A stretch of DNA of 49,027 nucleotides from an uncultured Eubacteriales bacterium (GCA_902765735.1 CACXBB010000047.1:1-49027), one strand, 5' to 3'. Shown: positions 7,262 through 16,549, counted from the stretch's first letter. Notes: generated from the letters alone by a model not told the origin. Numbers and translations: made by a program.

Positions 7262-8473
7262 ATGTCCGCAATGAAACGTATGATCACCGCAATGCTCGCC
7301 TGTGTACTGCTGATGGCGCTTGTGTCGTCGGCCTGGGCGGAGAGCTGTTCCGTCCGCGTGAAGCGCGGCGGCGCGGTGGTCTACGACGCGAGCGGCGATG
7401 CGGTGGCGACGCTGCCGCAAAACACCATGCTCACGCTGACCGGCCGAAAGGGCAAGGTTTGCCGGATCAGCTACAAGGGAAAGACCGGCTACATGAAAAA
7501 ATCCGACCTGGCGAAGGTGGCCGCCGCGTCCGCGGAGGCGACCGGCAATGCCGGCGGCAATGCCGCCGACTATACGCCGATGAACAAGGCGGCCTACGTG
7601 GCGTCCGAACGCGCGAAGGTGTACAACGCCAAGGGCAAGGGCGTGGGAAAGCTGTCGCTGAATGACCAGGTCACCGTGACGGCCATGAAGGACGACATCT
7701 GCAGGATCAGCGTAAACGGCAAGACCGGCTACATGAAGCGCTATGACCTGTCCGCGAAGCCCGTGAAGGCCGCCTCGGCGTCCGGGTCCGAGGCAAAGCA
7801 GGCGGGGATGAAGACCGCCTACGTGGCCTCCGACGGCGCGAAGGTGTACAACGCCAAGGGCAAGGGCGTGGGCAAGCTGTCCAGGAACGCCCAGGTCACC
7901 GTGCTGGCGGTGAAGGACGACGTGTGCAAGATCAGCGTGGGCGGCAGGAAGGGCTATATGAAGAAGGGCGACCTGTCGACGAAGCAGGCGGGCCAGCCCG
8001 CGGCGTCGGTGCAGGCGGAGGCCGCTTCGTCCTCCGGCTCCGCCGCGACCCCGGCCAGGGGCACCGCCAGGGAGATGGACTGGTGGAACAGCGACATCCA
8101 GAAGATCTTCCCCCGGGGCGGCACCGCCACCGTCACCGACGTGGACACCGGCCTCGCGTGGAAGGAGCAGCGCCGGGGCGGCACCAACCACGCCGACGTG
8201 CAGCCCGTCACCGCCGCGGACACCGCCGCGCTGAAGCAGGCCTACGGCGGCACGTGGAGCTGGGCGCGCCGGGCGATCTTCGTCACCGTCAACGGCGAAA
8301 ACTACGCCGCCTCCATGAACGGCATGCCCCACGGCGGCGGGTCCATATCGGACAACGATTTCAACGGCCATCACTGCATCCACTTCACCAACAGCCGCAC
8401 CCACGGCAGCGACCGGGTGTGCGCGCTGCACCAGGCGGCCATCAAGAAGGCGGCGGAGACGACGCTGAATTGA
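7262..8473 (+). CDS. Secreted protein with three SH3b domains and HADVQP/THGS domain
   Basis: The 403-residue protein has a signal peptide (residues 1-26, cleavage after AWA) and three SH3b domains at about 28-86, 108-165 and 184-241. The second and third are nearly identical in sequence (shared KVYNAKGKGVGKLS) and in DNA, so they arose by recent internal duplication. A linker rich in Ala/Ser follows. The C-terminal domain of about 130 residues has NHADVQP, DTAALK, SWARR, MPHG, HHCIHF, SRTHGS and HQAAI, the same domain as in the 804 and 21350 genes. SH3b domains suggest peptidoglycan binding; the terminal domain is of unknown activity with a possible metal or Cys/His active site. The ATG at 7262 follows GGAGG at 8 bases, so the ATG at 7238 is not used. 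Confidence 0.85.
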   Translation: MSAMKRMITAMLACVLLMALVSSAWAESCSVRVKRGGAVVYDASGDAVATLPQNTMLTLTGRKGKVCRISYKGKTGYMKKSDLAKVAAASAEATGNAGGNAADYTPMNKAAYVASERAKVYNAKGKGVGKLSLNDQVTVTAMKDDICRISVNGKTGYMKRYDLSAKPVKAASASGSEAKQAGMKTAYVASDGAKVYNAKGKGVGKLSRNAQVTVLAVKDDVCKISVGGRKGYMKKGDLSTKQAGQPAASVQAEAASSSGSAATPARGTAREMDWWNSDIQKIFPRGGTATVTDVDTGLAWKEQRRGGTNHADVQPVTAADTAALKQAYGGTWSWARRAIFVTVNGENYAASMNGMPHGGGSISDNDFNGHHCIHFTNSRTHGSDRVCALHQAAIKKAAETTLN

Positions 8474-8481
8474 TAAATCAC

Positions 8482-9096
8482 ATGCGCAAATATAGACACT
8501 ACATCTGGGACTTCGACGGCACGCTGTTCGACAGCTATCCCCACAGCACCCGGGCGCTGTACGTCACGGCGCGGCACTACGGCGCGGAGGTCACCTACGA
8601 CGCGGTCAGCCGCGCCATCCGCCACAGCTTCGCGCGGGCGTTTAAACTGGTGGGGCTGTCCGAGGAACAGCTTATGATGTTCCACCGGCTCCGGGCCGAC
8701 GACGCCTTCCCCCCGCCCATCGTGCCCTTTCCCCACGCGGAGGCGGTGCTGCGGGCGCTTTGCGAGGGCGGGGCGCGGCACACGCTGTACACCCACTCCA
8801 ACCACAAGATGTCCGTCCGGTTCTTAAGGCAGTTCGGGCTGGACCGTTTTTTCGACGGCTGGGTGACGCCGGACGACCCCGGCTTTTCCATGAAGCCCGA
8901 CCCCGGCGCCATACGCTACATCCTGGAGCACCGGGCCATCGACCCCGCCGACGCCGTGATGGTGGGCGACCGGGAGATCGACATGCGCTGTGCCCGGGAC
9001 GCCGGGGTGGACGGCATACTGGTGGACCCGGACCGCCTGGTGGCAGAGACCTGCGCCAGGTACCGCGCGGACGACCTGATAGATATCATATTGTAA
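8482..9096 (+). CDS. HAD-superfamily phosphatase, phosphoglycolate phosphatase-like
   Basis: The 204-residue protein shows all four HAD motifs. DFDGTLFD near the N-terminus holds the two catalytic aspartates, THSN at about residue 100 is motif II, KPDP at about 137 gives the motif III lysine, and GDREIDM at about 160 is motif IV. A helical cap lies between motifs I and II, as in the beta-phosphoglucomutase/phosphoglycolate phosphatase subgroup. The substrate is probably a small phosphorylated metabolite and cannot be named from sequence. The start ATG lies 8 bases after the stop of the SH3b gene and has no clear ribosome site, so it is probably read by translational coupling in the same transcript. 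The 3' end runs directly into a dispersed repeat. Confidence 0.85.
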   Translation: MRKYRHYIWDFDGTLFDSYPHSTRALYVTARHYGAEVTYDAVSRAIRHSFARAFKLVGLSEEQLMMFHRLRADDAFPPPIVPFPHAEAVLRALCEGGARHTLYTHSNHKMSVRFLRQFGLDRFFDGWVTPDDPGFSMKPDPGAIRYILEHRAIDPADAVMVGDREIDMRCARDAGVDGILVDPDRLVAETCARYRADDLIDIIL

Positions 9097-9103
9097 CGAA
9101 CAA

Positions 9104-9239
9104 GGGGCTATCTCAAAACGCATAATCATTCAAATGAATACATGTTGTAGGGGCGGCGATGCGCCGCCCGCCCGTAGGGACGCCATTCATGGCGTCCGCA
9201 AATGTTTCGTACCCGGGCGGGCGCCGCATCGGCGCCCCT
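9104..9239. repeat. Dispersed GGGGCTGTCTC / GTAGGGGCG repeat, copy 2
   Basis: It begins GGGGCTATCTCAAAACGCAT and is bounded by inverted repeats (AGGGGCGGCGATGCGCCGCC and GGGCGCCGCATCGGCGCCCC) around GGACGCCATTCATGGCGTCC. Its core is the reverse complement of the 2090-2211 copy. It sits at the convergent junction of the HAD and ligase genes and supplies the last ~16 codons of the ligase. Confidence 0.75.
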
Positions 9240-10686
9240 TTCTGAGCAGCTTGCCGTTATAGGTGCGGGGGACGCGGTCGATGGCTTCAATGTAGGCCGG
9301 CACCTTATAGGCCTCCAGCCGTCCGGCGAGGAAGGCCCGCAGTGCGGCGAAATCCACGGCGCACCCGGGCTTTGACTGGACGTACAGCCTGGGCACATTG
9401 CCCCGGTGGGGGTCGCTGACCGGCACCGCGGCGCAGTCGGCGACGCCCTCAAAGCCCATGGCGGCGTCCTCGATCTCCTCCGGGGAGACCTTGTTGCCCC
9501 CCACGTTGATCACATAGCCCCGCCGTCCCAGCAGTATGATGTCGCCGTCCGGGTCCAGATAGGCCTCGTCGTTGGAGTAGATCACGCCGTCCGCCATGGC
9601 GCGGGCGGTCTCTTCGTCGTCCTGCCAGTAGCCCAGCATGTTCATGCCACCGGCGGAGGCCAGCAGCCCGGCGCGGTCGGCGGAGGTCTCGATCTTTCGG
9701 CGGTCGTCGTCCACGAAGAACAGCCGGGCGTTGCAGGCAGATTTGCCGATGCAGTTGGGCTTGGCGTCCGGGCGGTTGAAGTTGTACAGCGCCACGCAGC
9801 CGCTCTCCGTGGAGCCGTAGAAGTTGTAAAGCCGACTGTTCGGCAGCAGGCGGCAGATCTCCCGGCGGTCCGCCTCGGGCATGGGCGCGGCCCCGAACTG
9901 TATGTAGCGGATGCGGTCCGCGTAGTCTTTAAGCCTGCCCCGGGAGAGCCTGAGCACGGCGGTGAGCGCCGCGGGCACCAGGTCCAGGGCGTTTACGCCG
10001 CAGTCGTCCAGGTTCCTGAAGAACTGCTTCATGTTCATGGCGCTGCCCAGCAGCACCACGGTGGAGCCGTTGACCATGTTGGCGTAGTAGCGGCGCAGGC
10101 CGTGGGAGTGGTTCATCGGCGAGGGGATCATCTCCACGTTGTCATCTTCCATCTCCACGCCGTATATGACGTTCTCCGCCAGCGCGATGTCGTTGCCGTG
10201 GGTCAGCACGATGCCCTTCTCCCGGCCGGTGGTGCCGGTGGAGAACAGTATCTCACTGACGTCGGCGCGCACGGGCCAACGGTCCGACTCAAAGGGTTTT
10301 GCTTCGCCTTCCATGCGGGCCAGGTCCTCGAAGCACCAGCGCCGCGCGGCGGCATCCCCGGGACGGCAGGCGACGATGGCCACGGCCCCGACCCTCTCCG
10401 CGATGGCGTCGATCTTGCCGGGGGCGCAGTTGTGCTCCAGCGGCACGAATATCGCGCCGACGCGCTGCAGCGCCAGCTCGGTGGCCAGGTAGTCGATGGT
10501 CTGGCAGGCCTCGACCACCACCCGGTCGCCGGGGGCGACGCCCTCCCGGACAAACGCCCCGGCCAGCCGGGCGATCTTCCGCGCGTATTCGCGATAGGTG
10601 ACCCGGCCGTTGTCGTCAGTCAGGCACAGCCGGTCGGGGGACTGCTCCGCGTGGCGGAATACCGCCTCAACGATGGAATCAAACAT
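9187..10686 (-). CDS. Class I adenylate-forming acid ligase (AMP-dependent synthetase)
   Basis: The 499-residue protein carries the full set of adenylation core motifs. These are FSTGTTGREKG (phosphate loop), NHSHG, NFYGSTESG, the SNDEAYLDPDGDI region, the GRRGYVINVGGNKVSPEEIED hinge split over its usual positions, and the C-terminal PRTYNGKLLRK with the catalytic lysine. It would activate a carboxylic acid as an acyl-AMP and load it on CoA or a carrier protein. The NHSHG segment resembles acyl-CoA ligases rather than the amino-acid-specific FDLS segment of DltA, so D-alanine is not the obvious substrate. It ends the leftward set containing a DltC-like carrier, MBOAT and DltD-like genes and an ABC importer. 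Its last ~16 residues are encoded by an inserted repeat. The ATG at 10686 has AAGGAG about 10 bases upstream. Confidence 0.85.
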   Translation of the reverse strand: MFDSIVEAVFRHAEQSPDRLCLTDDNGRVTYREYARKIARLAGAFVREGVAPGDRVVVEACQTIDYLATELALQRVGAIFVPLEHNCAPGKIDAIAERVGAVAIVACRPGDAAARRWCFEDLARMEGEAKPFESDRWPVRADVSEILFSTGTTGREKGIVLTHGNDIALAENVIYGVEMEDDNVEMIPSPMNHSHGLRRYYANMVNGSTVVLLGSAMNMKQFFRNLDDCGVNALDLVPAALTAVLRLSRGRLKDYADRIRYIQFGAAPMPEADRREICRLLPNSRLYNFYGSTESGCVALYNFNRPDAKPNCIGKSACNARLFFVDDDRRKIETSADRAGLLASAGGMNMLGYWQDDEETARAMADGVIYSNDEAYLDPDGDIILLGRRGYVINVGGNKVSPEEIEDAAMGFEGVADCAAVPVSDPHRGNVPRLYVQSKPGCAVDFAALRAFLAGRLEAYKVPAYIEAIDRVPRTYNGKLLRKGRRCGARPGTKHLRTP

Positions 10687-10700
10687 GATGCCATGCTCCT

Positions 10701-11464
<764 letters not shown>

Positions 11465-11468
<4 letters not shown>

Positions 11469-12271
11469 AGCTTGCGCATCCCCCATTTGACTACGGTGTG
11501 CTTTTCGATGGGATTGAGTATGCCGTACTGCACCACCAGGCCGATGATGATGATGACCACCAGCGTGGCGTACATCTCGGCGTTGTTCATGTTGGTGCGC
11601 ATCTGATTGATGTACATGCCGATGCCCGGCGCGGCGGCGATGCCGAAGATCATCTCCGCGCTGATGAGCCCGCGCCACGCCCTGGCCCAGCCCACCTTGA
11701 GGCCGGAGAGTATGTAGGACATGGCGGCGGGGAAGTAGACGTCAAACAGCATCCCGGCCCCGCTGAGCCCCAGGTTCCTGCCCGCCTCCACGTAGAGTTT
11801 GGGCACGGACTTGAAGCCGTCGATCAGGTTGCGGGACATGGGCCAGATGACCGAGTGCACCACCAGAAACACGATCACCCCCGGGTTCACGCCGAATATG
11901 ATGATCACCACCGGCAGAAGCGCCACGCCCGGCAGCAGGTCGGCCACGGCCACCACAAGGCTGTACACGTTGTGGAACCCGTGGCTGACCATGCACAGCC
12001 CGGAGAACAGGAAGGCCAGCAGTATGCCGATGGCCATGCCCTCCAGGAGCAGCTTCATGGAGTTGAACAGATAGACCCACAGGGACACCCCCGCGTAGCC
12101 CATCACGAAGTTCTTCACAAACGCCCGGGCGATGGTCTCCAGCCGGGGGAAGATGATCTCCGAGCGCGCGCCGAACACGTGGGCCCGGGCGACGATCTCC
12201 CACGCCGCGAGTATCACGGCCACGAAGATCAGCTTCTCCGCAATGCCCTTCAAGGGCGTTTTTTTCGTCAT
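11465..12271 (-). CDS. ABC importer permease, NitT/TauT (SsuC/TauC) type
   Basis: The 268-residue protein has about six membrane segments and the binding-protein-dependent transport fold. The EAA-type cytoplasmic loop (ysvpklYVEAGRNLGLSGAGMLFDVYFPA region, about residues 157-185) matches the TauC/SsuC family consensus. The SEIIFPRL start of the periplasmic loop after helix 1 is also typical. GGAGG lies 8 bases before the ATG. It follows the binding-protein gene by 119 bases, of which about 46 are a small inverted GTAGGG repeat, and overlaps the ATPase gene by 4 bases. The protein presumably forms a homodimer with two ATPase subunits. Confidence 0.9.
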
Positions 12272-12292
12272 TCCAAGCCTCCAGAGTACACC

Positions 12293-12338
12293 GTAGGGGC
12301 GGAAGACCGCCCCCGGACGCCATAAATGGCGTCCCTAC
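12293..12338. repeat. Short GTAGGG...CCCTAC inverted repeat, copy of dispersed family
   Basis: GTAGGGGCGG at one end and GGACGCCATAAATGGCGTCC followed by CTAC at the other form a palindromic element between the binding-protein and permease genes. It shares GGACGCCAT-AATGGCGTCC with the copies at 2090, 9104 and 27301. On the RNA it would form hairpins that may lower expression of the permease relative to the binding protein. Confidence 0.65.
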
Positions 12339-12390
12339 GGGTGGATTGCGTCGCGTTGCCGTCGATTAAGGCCGTCCGCGGATGCCTGCG

Positions 12391-13335
12391 TCAGTTCCCC
12401 TTCACGTTGTCGAACACCAGATTGCTGTAATTGCCGGGATCGGCCTCGATGAAGGCGTTGTCGAACATGAACCGGGCCATGTCCTCGATGCCCTGGGTCT
12501 CGGCGGAATAGCTGCCCATGCCGAGGTAGCGGATCTCGTCCTCCACGGAGTTGCCGTCGTACTGGCTGGTCAGCGCCGCGGTGGCCTCGAGGTTGCCGTT
12601 GACGTAGTCGATGGCCTCCGTCAGGCCGTCGCAGAGCGCCTTGTACAGCTCGGGCCGGTTGTCGTGCAGGTCGACGGCCGCGACGCCCACGATGAAGGAG
12701 TTCTCCTTGGGCCAGGCGGCCTTCAGGGCCTCGATCTCGTGCAGGCCCTCGGTCTCCCGCTCGCGGAAGATGTAGGGGTTGGTGGTCAGGTGCAGCGGCA
12801 GGCTGCCGGTCATGAGGGCGTTCATGCCATCGGGGTGCTTCATGGCCACGAGGTTGGCGTCCAGCGCGTGGGCGTCGTAGCCGTTGTCGCTTAAGCACTT
12901 GGCCAGTATGATGTGCTGTATGGAGCCGATGTTCACCAGCGCGACCTGGTTCTCGCTGCCCACGATGTCCTCCAGCGCGTTGATGCTGTCGTCGTTGGAC
13001 ATCAGGCCGTGCTCCTGGCCGGACAGGTTGGTGAAGATCTTGTAGCCCACGTTCTTGGAGATGCCGGTGATGGCCGGGCCAACGCCCATGAAGCCCACGT
13101 CCACGGAGCCGGACATGACGCCGGTGTTGATGTCCGCGCCGGAGCTCATCTGCACCCATTCGACCTCCAGGTCGCCGTCATAGGCCTTCTCGATGAATCC
13201 CTCGGTCATGGCCACCACCACGGGGGCGTAGGCCAGGCCGTACTGGTAGGCGATGGTCAGGTGCGCGCCCTCGGCGAGCGCCGGAACGGCGCAGAGCAGG
13301 GCGGCGATCAGCAGGGCGGTCAGCAGCTTCTTCAT
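12391..13335 (-). CDS. ABC importer substrate-binding protein, NMT1/SsuA-like
   Basis: The 314-residue protein starts at the ATG with a perfect AGGAGG site 7 bases upstream. The first 21 residues are a signal peptide (cleavage after PALA). There is no canonical lipobox, since the Cys lies inside the hydrophobic core as LLC, so anchoring is uncertain. The mature part has the two-lobed NMT1/SsuA-like pattern: LTIAYQYGLAYAPVVVA at the start, VEWVQMSSGADINTGVMSGSVDVGFMGVGPAI, then NVGSI-like and MTGSLPLHLTTNPYIF segments. The ligand cannot be deduced. Position between the carrier protein and the permease genes suggests that it captures the acid, or its precursor, that the ligase of the same set activates. 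Confidence 0.85.
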   Translation of the reverse strand: MKKLLTALLIAALLCAVPALAEGAHLTIAYQYGLAYAPVVVAMTEGFIEKAYDGDLEVEWVQMSSGADINTGVMSGSVDVGFMGVGPAITGISKNVGYKIFTNLSGQEHGLMSNDDSINALEDIVGSENQVALVNIGSIQHIILAKCLSDNGYDAHALDANLVAMKHPDGMNALMTGSLPLHLTTNPYIFRERETEGLHEIEALKAAWPKENSFIVGVAAVDLHDNRPELYKALCDGLTEAIDYVNGNLEATAALTSQYDGNSVEDEIRYLGMGSYSAETQGIEDMARFMFDNAFIEADPGNYSNLVFDNVKGN

Positions 13336-13358
13336 GATGATTCCTCCTAAAATGGTTG

Positions 13359-13580
13359 TTATTGCAACTCCTCCACCATGGCCCACATGGCCTCGACGGA
13401 TTCAAAGTTCTCGGGCTGTATGTATTCCATCGTGACGGAGATGTCGAACATCTCCTCCAGGTTGGCGATGATGCCCACCACCGCCAGGGAGTCGAGTATG
13501 CCGTCGGTCATGAGGTGCTTTTCGTGGTCGAAGTCGATGAGGGGGAATTCGCGCTTGAGCATGTCGAGTATCTGTTCCAT
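13359..13580 (-). CDS. DltC-like acyl carrier protein
   Basis: The 73-residue acidic four-helix protein carries the phosphopantetheine attachment motif GILDSLAVV, with Ser31 as the modified residue. The pattern after it (ANLEEMFDISVTMEYIQPENF) follows DltC, the D-alanyl carrier, more closely than fatty-acid ACP, notably in the I-x-P-E-N-F turn. It sits between an MBOAT acyltransferase and an ABC importer, in the same leftward set as an adenylating ligase. So it most probably receives the activated acid from the ligase and presents it to an MBOAT. AGGAGG lies 7 bases before the ATG. Confidence 0.9.
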   Translation of the reverse strand: MEQILDMLKREFPLIDFDHEKHLMTDGILDSLAVVGIIANLEEMFDISVTMEYIQPENFESVEAMWAMVEELQ

Positions 13581-13591
13581 AATAACCTCCT

Positions 13592-15166
13592 TTAATAGCG
13601 TTCATAGATGAATGCGCTGCCGTAGCCGTGCCCGTACATGCCGAATATGACGATGGCAAACAGGCAGCCGTAGGCGAGCAGCCACCTGAGGGCGATGCCG
13701 CGCCGATTAAGCGTCTCGCGGATCGGGAGGCGCTCCTGCACCGCGTCCACGACGATCAGTATGACCACGGCGGCCGCGGACACGATCGCCCGGTCGATGT
13801 TCATGCCGTAGGTCGAGGGCTTGAGCAGGCTGGCCCACGCGATGCCGGGGCGCGCCATCTTCCGAAGGATGGCGACGGCGGTGCGCAGGTCGTCGGCCCG
13901 GAAGAACACCCGGCCGAGGCAGCACAGCGCGAAGGTGCGCAGCGTCTGCCAGGCCCGCCAGGCGAAGTGGGCGGTGTCGATCCGCAGCCGGCGGTTCACG
14001 CCCGCGAACACCGGCTCGAGTATGGCGCTTCCGATCAGCAGCGCGGCGTGGAACAGTCCCCACACCACGTATTTCCACGCGGCGCCGAGCCAGATGCCGC
14101 TGACCAGCCACACCACCAGTATCGGAAAGCAGCTGCCGAACAGCTCCGCCGCCCGGGTCCTCCCGGCCTTCGCCCACCGGCGCTTGGTGTTCTTGACGAA
14201 CGCCGACGTGGACACCGGGAAGTAGATGTAATCCTTGAACCACTCCTGCAGCGAGATGTGCCAGCGCCGCCAGAATTCACCCATGGTCCGGGAGAAGTAG
14301 GGGTGGTTGAAGTTCCTTTTGAGCGATATACCCATCATTTCGGCCACGCCCGTCACGATGTCGATGCAGCCGGAGAAGTCCGCGTAGATCTGCACGGAGT
14401 AGGTGACCACCGCCGCAATCAGCACAAAGCCCCGCAACCGGCTCCAGTGGGTGAAGGCCGCGTCCACGAACAGCCCCAGGCGGTCGGCGACGACCAGCTT
14501 TTTGAAGAAGCCCCACATCATCAGCTGCGCGCCGGAGGCCAGCTTTTCGTAGCTGAACGCCACGCCGCCCTTGAGCTGCCGCTTAAAGTCGTTGTAGCGG
14601 TCGATGGGCCCCTGCACCACGTGGGGGAAGAACGACAGAAACGCGAAGTAGGCGATGGGCGATTCCTCCGCGGGGTAGCGTTTCCAGTACACGTCCAGCA
14701 GGTAGCCCAGGGCCATGAAGGTGTAGAAGGAGACGCCCAGCGGCAGCAGCAGCCGAAAGACCGGCAGCTGCTTAAGATGTATGAGCCCCAGCGCCGCGTT
14801 CAGGTTTTCCAGCGCGAACGCCGCGTACTTGCACACGACCAGCAGCCCGATGGCGACCGCCATGCCCACCGAGAGCGCCTTCTTCGCCCGGGCCTTGGCC
14901 TCGGCGCGCAGCACCTTGCGCTCGGCGGCCTCGGCGGCCTTGATCCTTGCGTCGTATGCGCGGTAGATGCCGCCGATCCGCTTCGCCGCGAGGAACGTGA
15001 CCAGCGCGGTCGTCAGCAGAAAGGGCAGGGCCTTCAGTCCCGAGAGGGCGTAGAACGCCAGGTTCGAAAGCGCGATGACAATGGTCTGCCGCCTGCGCCC
15101 CACCGTATAGTAGACGGCCAGCACGACGCCCACGAAGCCCAGAAACTGTATCGAATGGTAACTCAT
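13592..15166 (-). CDS. MBOAT-family membrane acyltransferase, GxWHG histidine replaced by Leu
   Basis: The 524-residue polytopic protein belongs to the MBOAT family (DltB/AlgI/PatA type). The block YFSRTMGEFWRRWHISLQEW includes the first conserved histidine (His303) and is followed by FKDYIYFP. The second conserved motif, normally G-x-W-H-G-A, reads GIWLGAAW. The codon at 14089-14087 is CTC (Leu360), where the paralogue at 16621-18204 has CAC. In DltB and AlgI the histidine of this motif is considered catalytic, so this copy may be inactive as a transferase or work in partnership with the other. ATG at 15166 has AAGGGGTGG upstream. It lies 26 bases after an SGNH gene and 11 bases before the carrier protein gene. 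Confidence 0.9.
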   Translation of the reverse strand: MSYHSIQFLGFVGVVLAVYYTVGRRRQTIVIALSNLAFYALSGLKALPFLLTTALVTFLAAKRIGGIYRAYDARIKAAEAAERKVLRAEAKARAKKALSVGMAVAIGLLVVCKYAAFALENLNAALGLIHLKQLPVFRLLLPLGVSFYTFMALGYLLDVYWKRYPAEESPIAYFAFLSFFPHVVQGPIDRYNDFKRQLKGGVAFSYEKLASGAQLMMWGFFKKLVVADRLGLFVDAAFTHWSRLRGFVLIAAVVTYSVQIYADFSGCIDIVTGVAEMMGISLKRNFNHPYFSRTMGEFWRRWHISLQEWFKDYIYFPVSTSAFVKNTKRRWAKAGRTRAAELFGSCFPILVVWLVSGIWLGAAWKYVVWGLFHAALLIGSAILEPVFAGVNRRLRIDTAHFAWRAWQTLRTFALCCLGRVFFRADDLRTAVAILRKMARPGIAWASLLKPSTYGMNIDRAIVSAAAVVILIVVDAVQERLPIRETLNRRGIALRWLLAYGCLFAIVIFGMYGHGYGSAFIYERY

Positions 15167-15192
15167 GTCCACCCCTTGAATGACGCAGGTAT

Positions 15193-16530
15193 TTATTCCG
15201 GTTTGACGCCGCCGTAGAGGAAATTGCCGTAGAAGGTCTCCCCCTCCGACGCGCGCCACGGGACCACGGTGTAGCGGCAGTCGCCCTCCGGCGCGCCCTC
15301 CGCGTCCTCAAACCGGGTGTCGACGGTGTCGGCAAGGCGCGTCCAGGCCCCGTCGGGCCCGTCCTTTCGGTAGACCGAATACCCGTCGGCCCCGCGCGCC
15401 GCCGCCCAATTGATCCGGACGCCGCCGTCCGCCGCCGCGGCTTCGAGGCTCCCGGGCGCCGGAAGGGTCCAGTCCCGGTGCGCGGCGTCCAGCTCGATGT
15501 CCAGAAGCCACGGCGTGATGACGTCCGCGTAGCGCTCCCAGGCGGCGTCCCAGTCGGCGTAGGCCGCGTCGCCGCGCTTGTCCCTCAGGTCGGGATCGAG
15601 CGCCGTGAGCCGGGCGCACAGGCCGTCGGTGAACTTGACGGAGCCGTGGATGTTGGTGTGCTTGTCGTTGTAGAAGTCCTGGGTCAGGTCAAGGCCCAGC
15701 GCCACGGTCTGATCGGAGAGGTCGAGCACCTCGTAGCCCCGGGCGCGCAGGTGGTCGCAGACGGTGTTGATCCGGCCCATGGTCTCGCCGGTCTTTTCCG
15801 CCCGGGGGACCGAGACGAACAGCACCTCCACGCCCTCGCGGTCGCAGTAGTCCAGCAGGCTGTCGATCGCCTCCATGAGCGTCTCCGGCACGGCGGTGCG
15901 CAGGTCGGAGTCCAGGTATTCGTCGGAGATGTCCTCCGCGCCGCCGAGGTAGTCTTTGTAGGTGCCCGCGCCGTTGAAGCCGTCCAGCTCGGGCACGGGG
16001 CCGTTGATCAGCCGGTCGTACCAGAGCTCCCGGAGCCGAAGCCACGGAAAGCGGAACTCCAGCCGGTCCAGCCATCCGTAGCCCATCAGATCGGAGAGCC
16101 GGTCGGTCAGCGCCCGCTTTTCCCCGGATTCGGGCATGTAGTTGAGCAGGTAGTGCGCCCCGGAGGCGTCGAGGTCGTCCGCGTCCACGGAGTTGACGCT
16201 CACGATGAACCGGGCGTCGGGCTGGGTCTTGCGGACCTCCCGGATGAGGTATTCCGTGGCGTAGAAGGGCTGGTCCGGGCTGGCGTAGGGGTAGACGGCC
16301 AGCCCGTGGTTGTGCCACGCGACCAGGGCGTTCCAGAAGGCGTAGCAGTTGCTGGAGCCGAGGTAGACCGCGTCCAGGCTGTCGTCGGCCTCCTCGTAGA
16401 AGCCGCCGATGGTCTGATAACTCCGGTAGTCCGGGTAATGGGCGAACACCCGGGTCACCGGGTAGAGCAGCAGGGCGAACAGGGCCCAGAACGCGGCAAC
16501 TCTCAATACAATGGTCTTTTTCTTTTTCAT
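15193..16530 (-). CDS. SGNH/DltD-like membrane-anchored protein with C-terminal FN3-like domain
   Basis: The 445-residue protein has one N-terminal membrane helix (about 8-28) and an exterior SGNH-type hydrolase/acyltransferase region. The nucleophile motif is YLGSSNCYAFWN with Ser60, a VSVPR strand follows near residue 240, and the His-bearing motif is DFYNDKHTNIHGSVKFT near residue 290. The last ~85 residues (INWAAARGADGYSVYRKDG and onward) look like a fibronectin type III-like domain. DltD and alginate AlgJ/AlgX-type proteins act with MBOAT partners in the final extracytoplasmic transfer. Here an MBOAT gene follows after 26 bases. Two further paralogues are at 18230 and 19706. It lies behind its own strong promoter and has no clear Shine-Dalgarno sequence, only a GGTTAT/ATAACC hairpin just before the ATG. 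Confidence 0.8.
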   Translation of the reverse strand: MKKKKTIVLRVAAFWALFALLLYPVTRVFAHYPDYRSYQTIGGFYEEADDSLDAVYLGSSNCYAFWNALVAWHNHGLAVYPYASPDQPFYATEYLIREVRKTQPDARFIVSVNSVDADDLDASGAHYLLNYMPESGEKRALTDRLSDLMGYGWLDRLEFRFPWLRLRELWYDRLINGPVPELDGFNGAGTYKDYLGGAEDISDEYLDSDLRTAVPETLMEAIDSLLDYCDREGVEVLFVSVPRAEKTGETMGRINTVCDHLRARGYEVLDLSDQTVALGLDLTQDFYNDKHTNIHGSVKFTDGLCARLTALDPDLRDKRGDAAYADWDAAWERYADVITPWLLDIELDAAHRDWTLPAPGSLEAAAADGGVRINWAAARGADGYSVYRKDGPDGAWTRLADTVDTRFEDAEGAPEGDCRYTVVPWRASEGETFYGNFLYGGVKPE

Positions 16531-16532
16531 CT

Positions 16533-16549
16533 GGTTATGTCCGATAACC
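16533..16549. promoter_or_regulatory. Inverted repeat in the leader just before the 16530 start
   Basis: GGTTAT, 5 bases, ATAACC lies between the promoter and the ATG, at the place where a ribosome site is expected but absent. It could be a protein operator or a leader hairpin. Confidence 0.45.

Noticed and set aside
9187-10686. DltA (D-alanine ligase) as the specific name of the ligase
   Set aside because: The substrate segment NHSHG is unlike the amino-acid-specific segment of DltA, so only the class is supported.
12391-13335. Lipoprotein anchoring of the ABC binding protein
   Set aside because: The only Cys in the signal region is preceded by ALL and is followed by a good signal peptidase I site, so a lipobox is not supported.
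13178-13405. Small DltX-like peptide gene in the acylation cluster
   Set aside because: The short frames near the carrier and MBOAT genes overlap real genes and lack a membrane helix with the DltX pattern.
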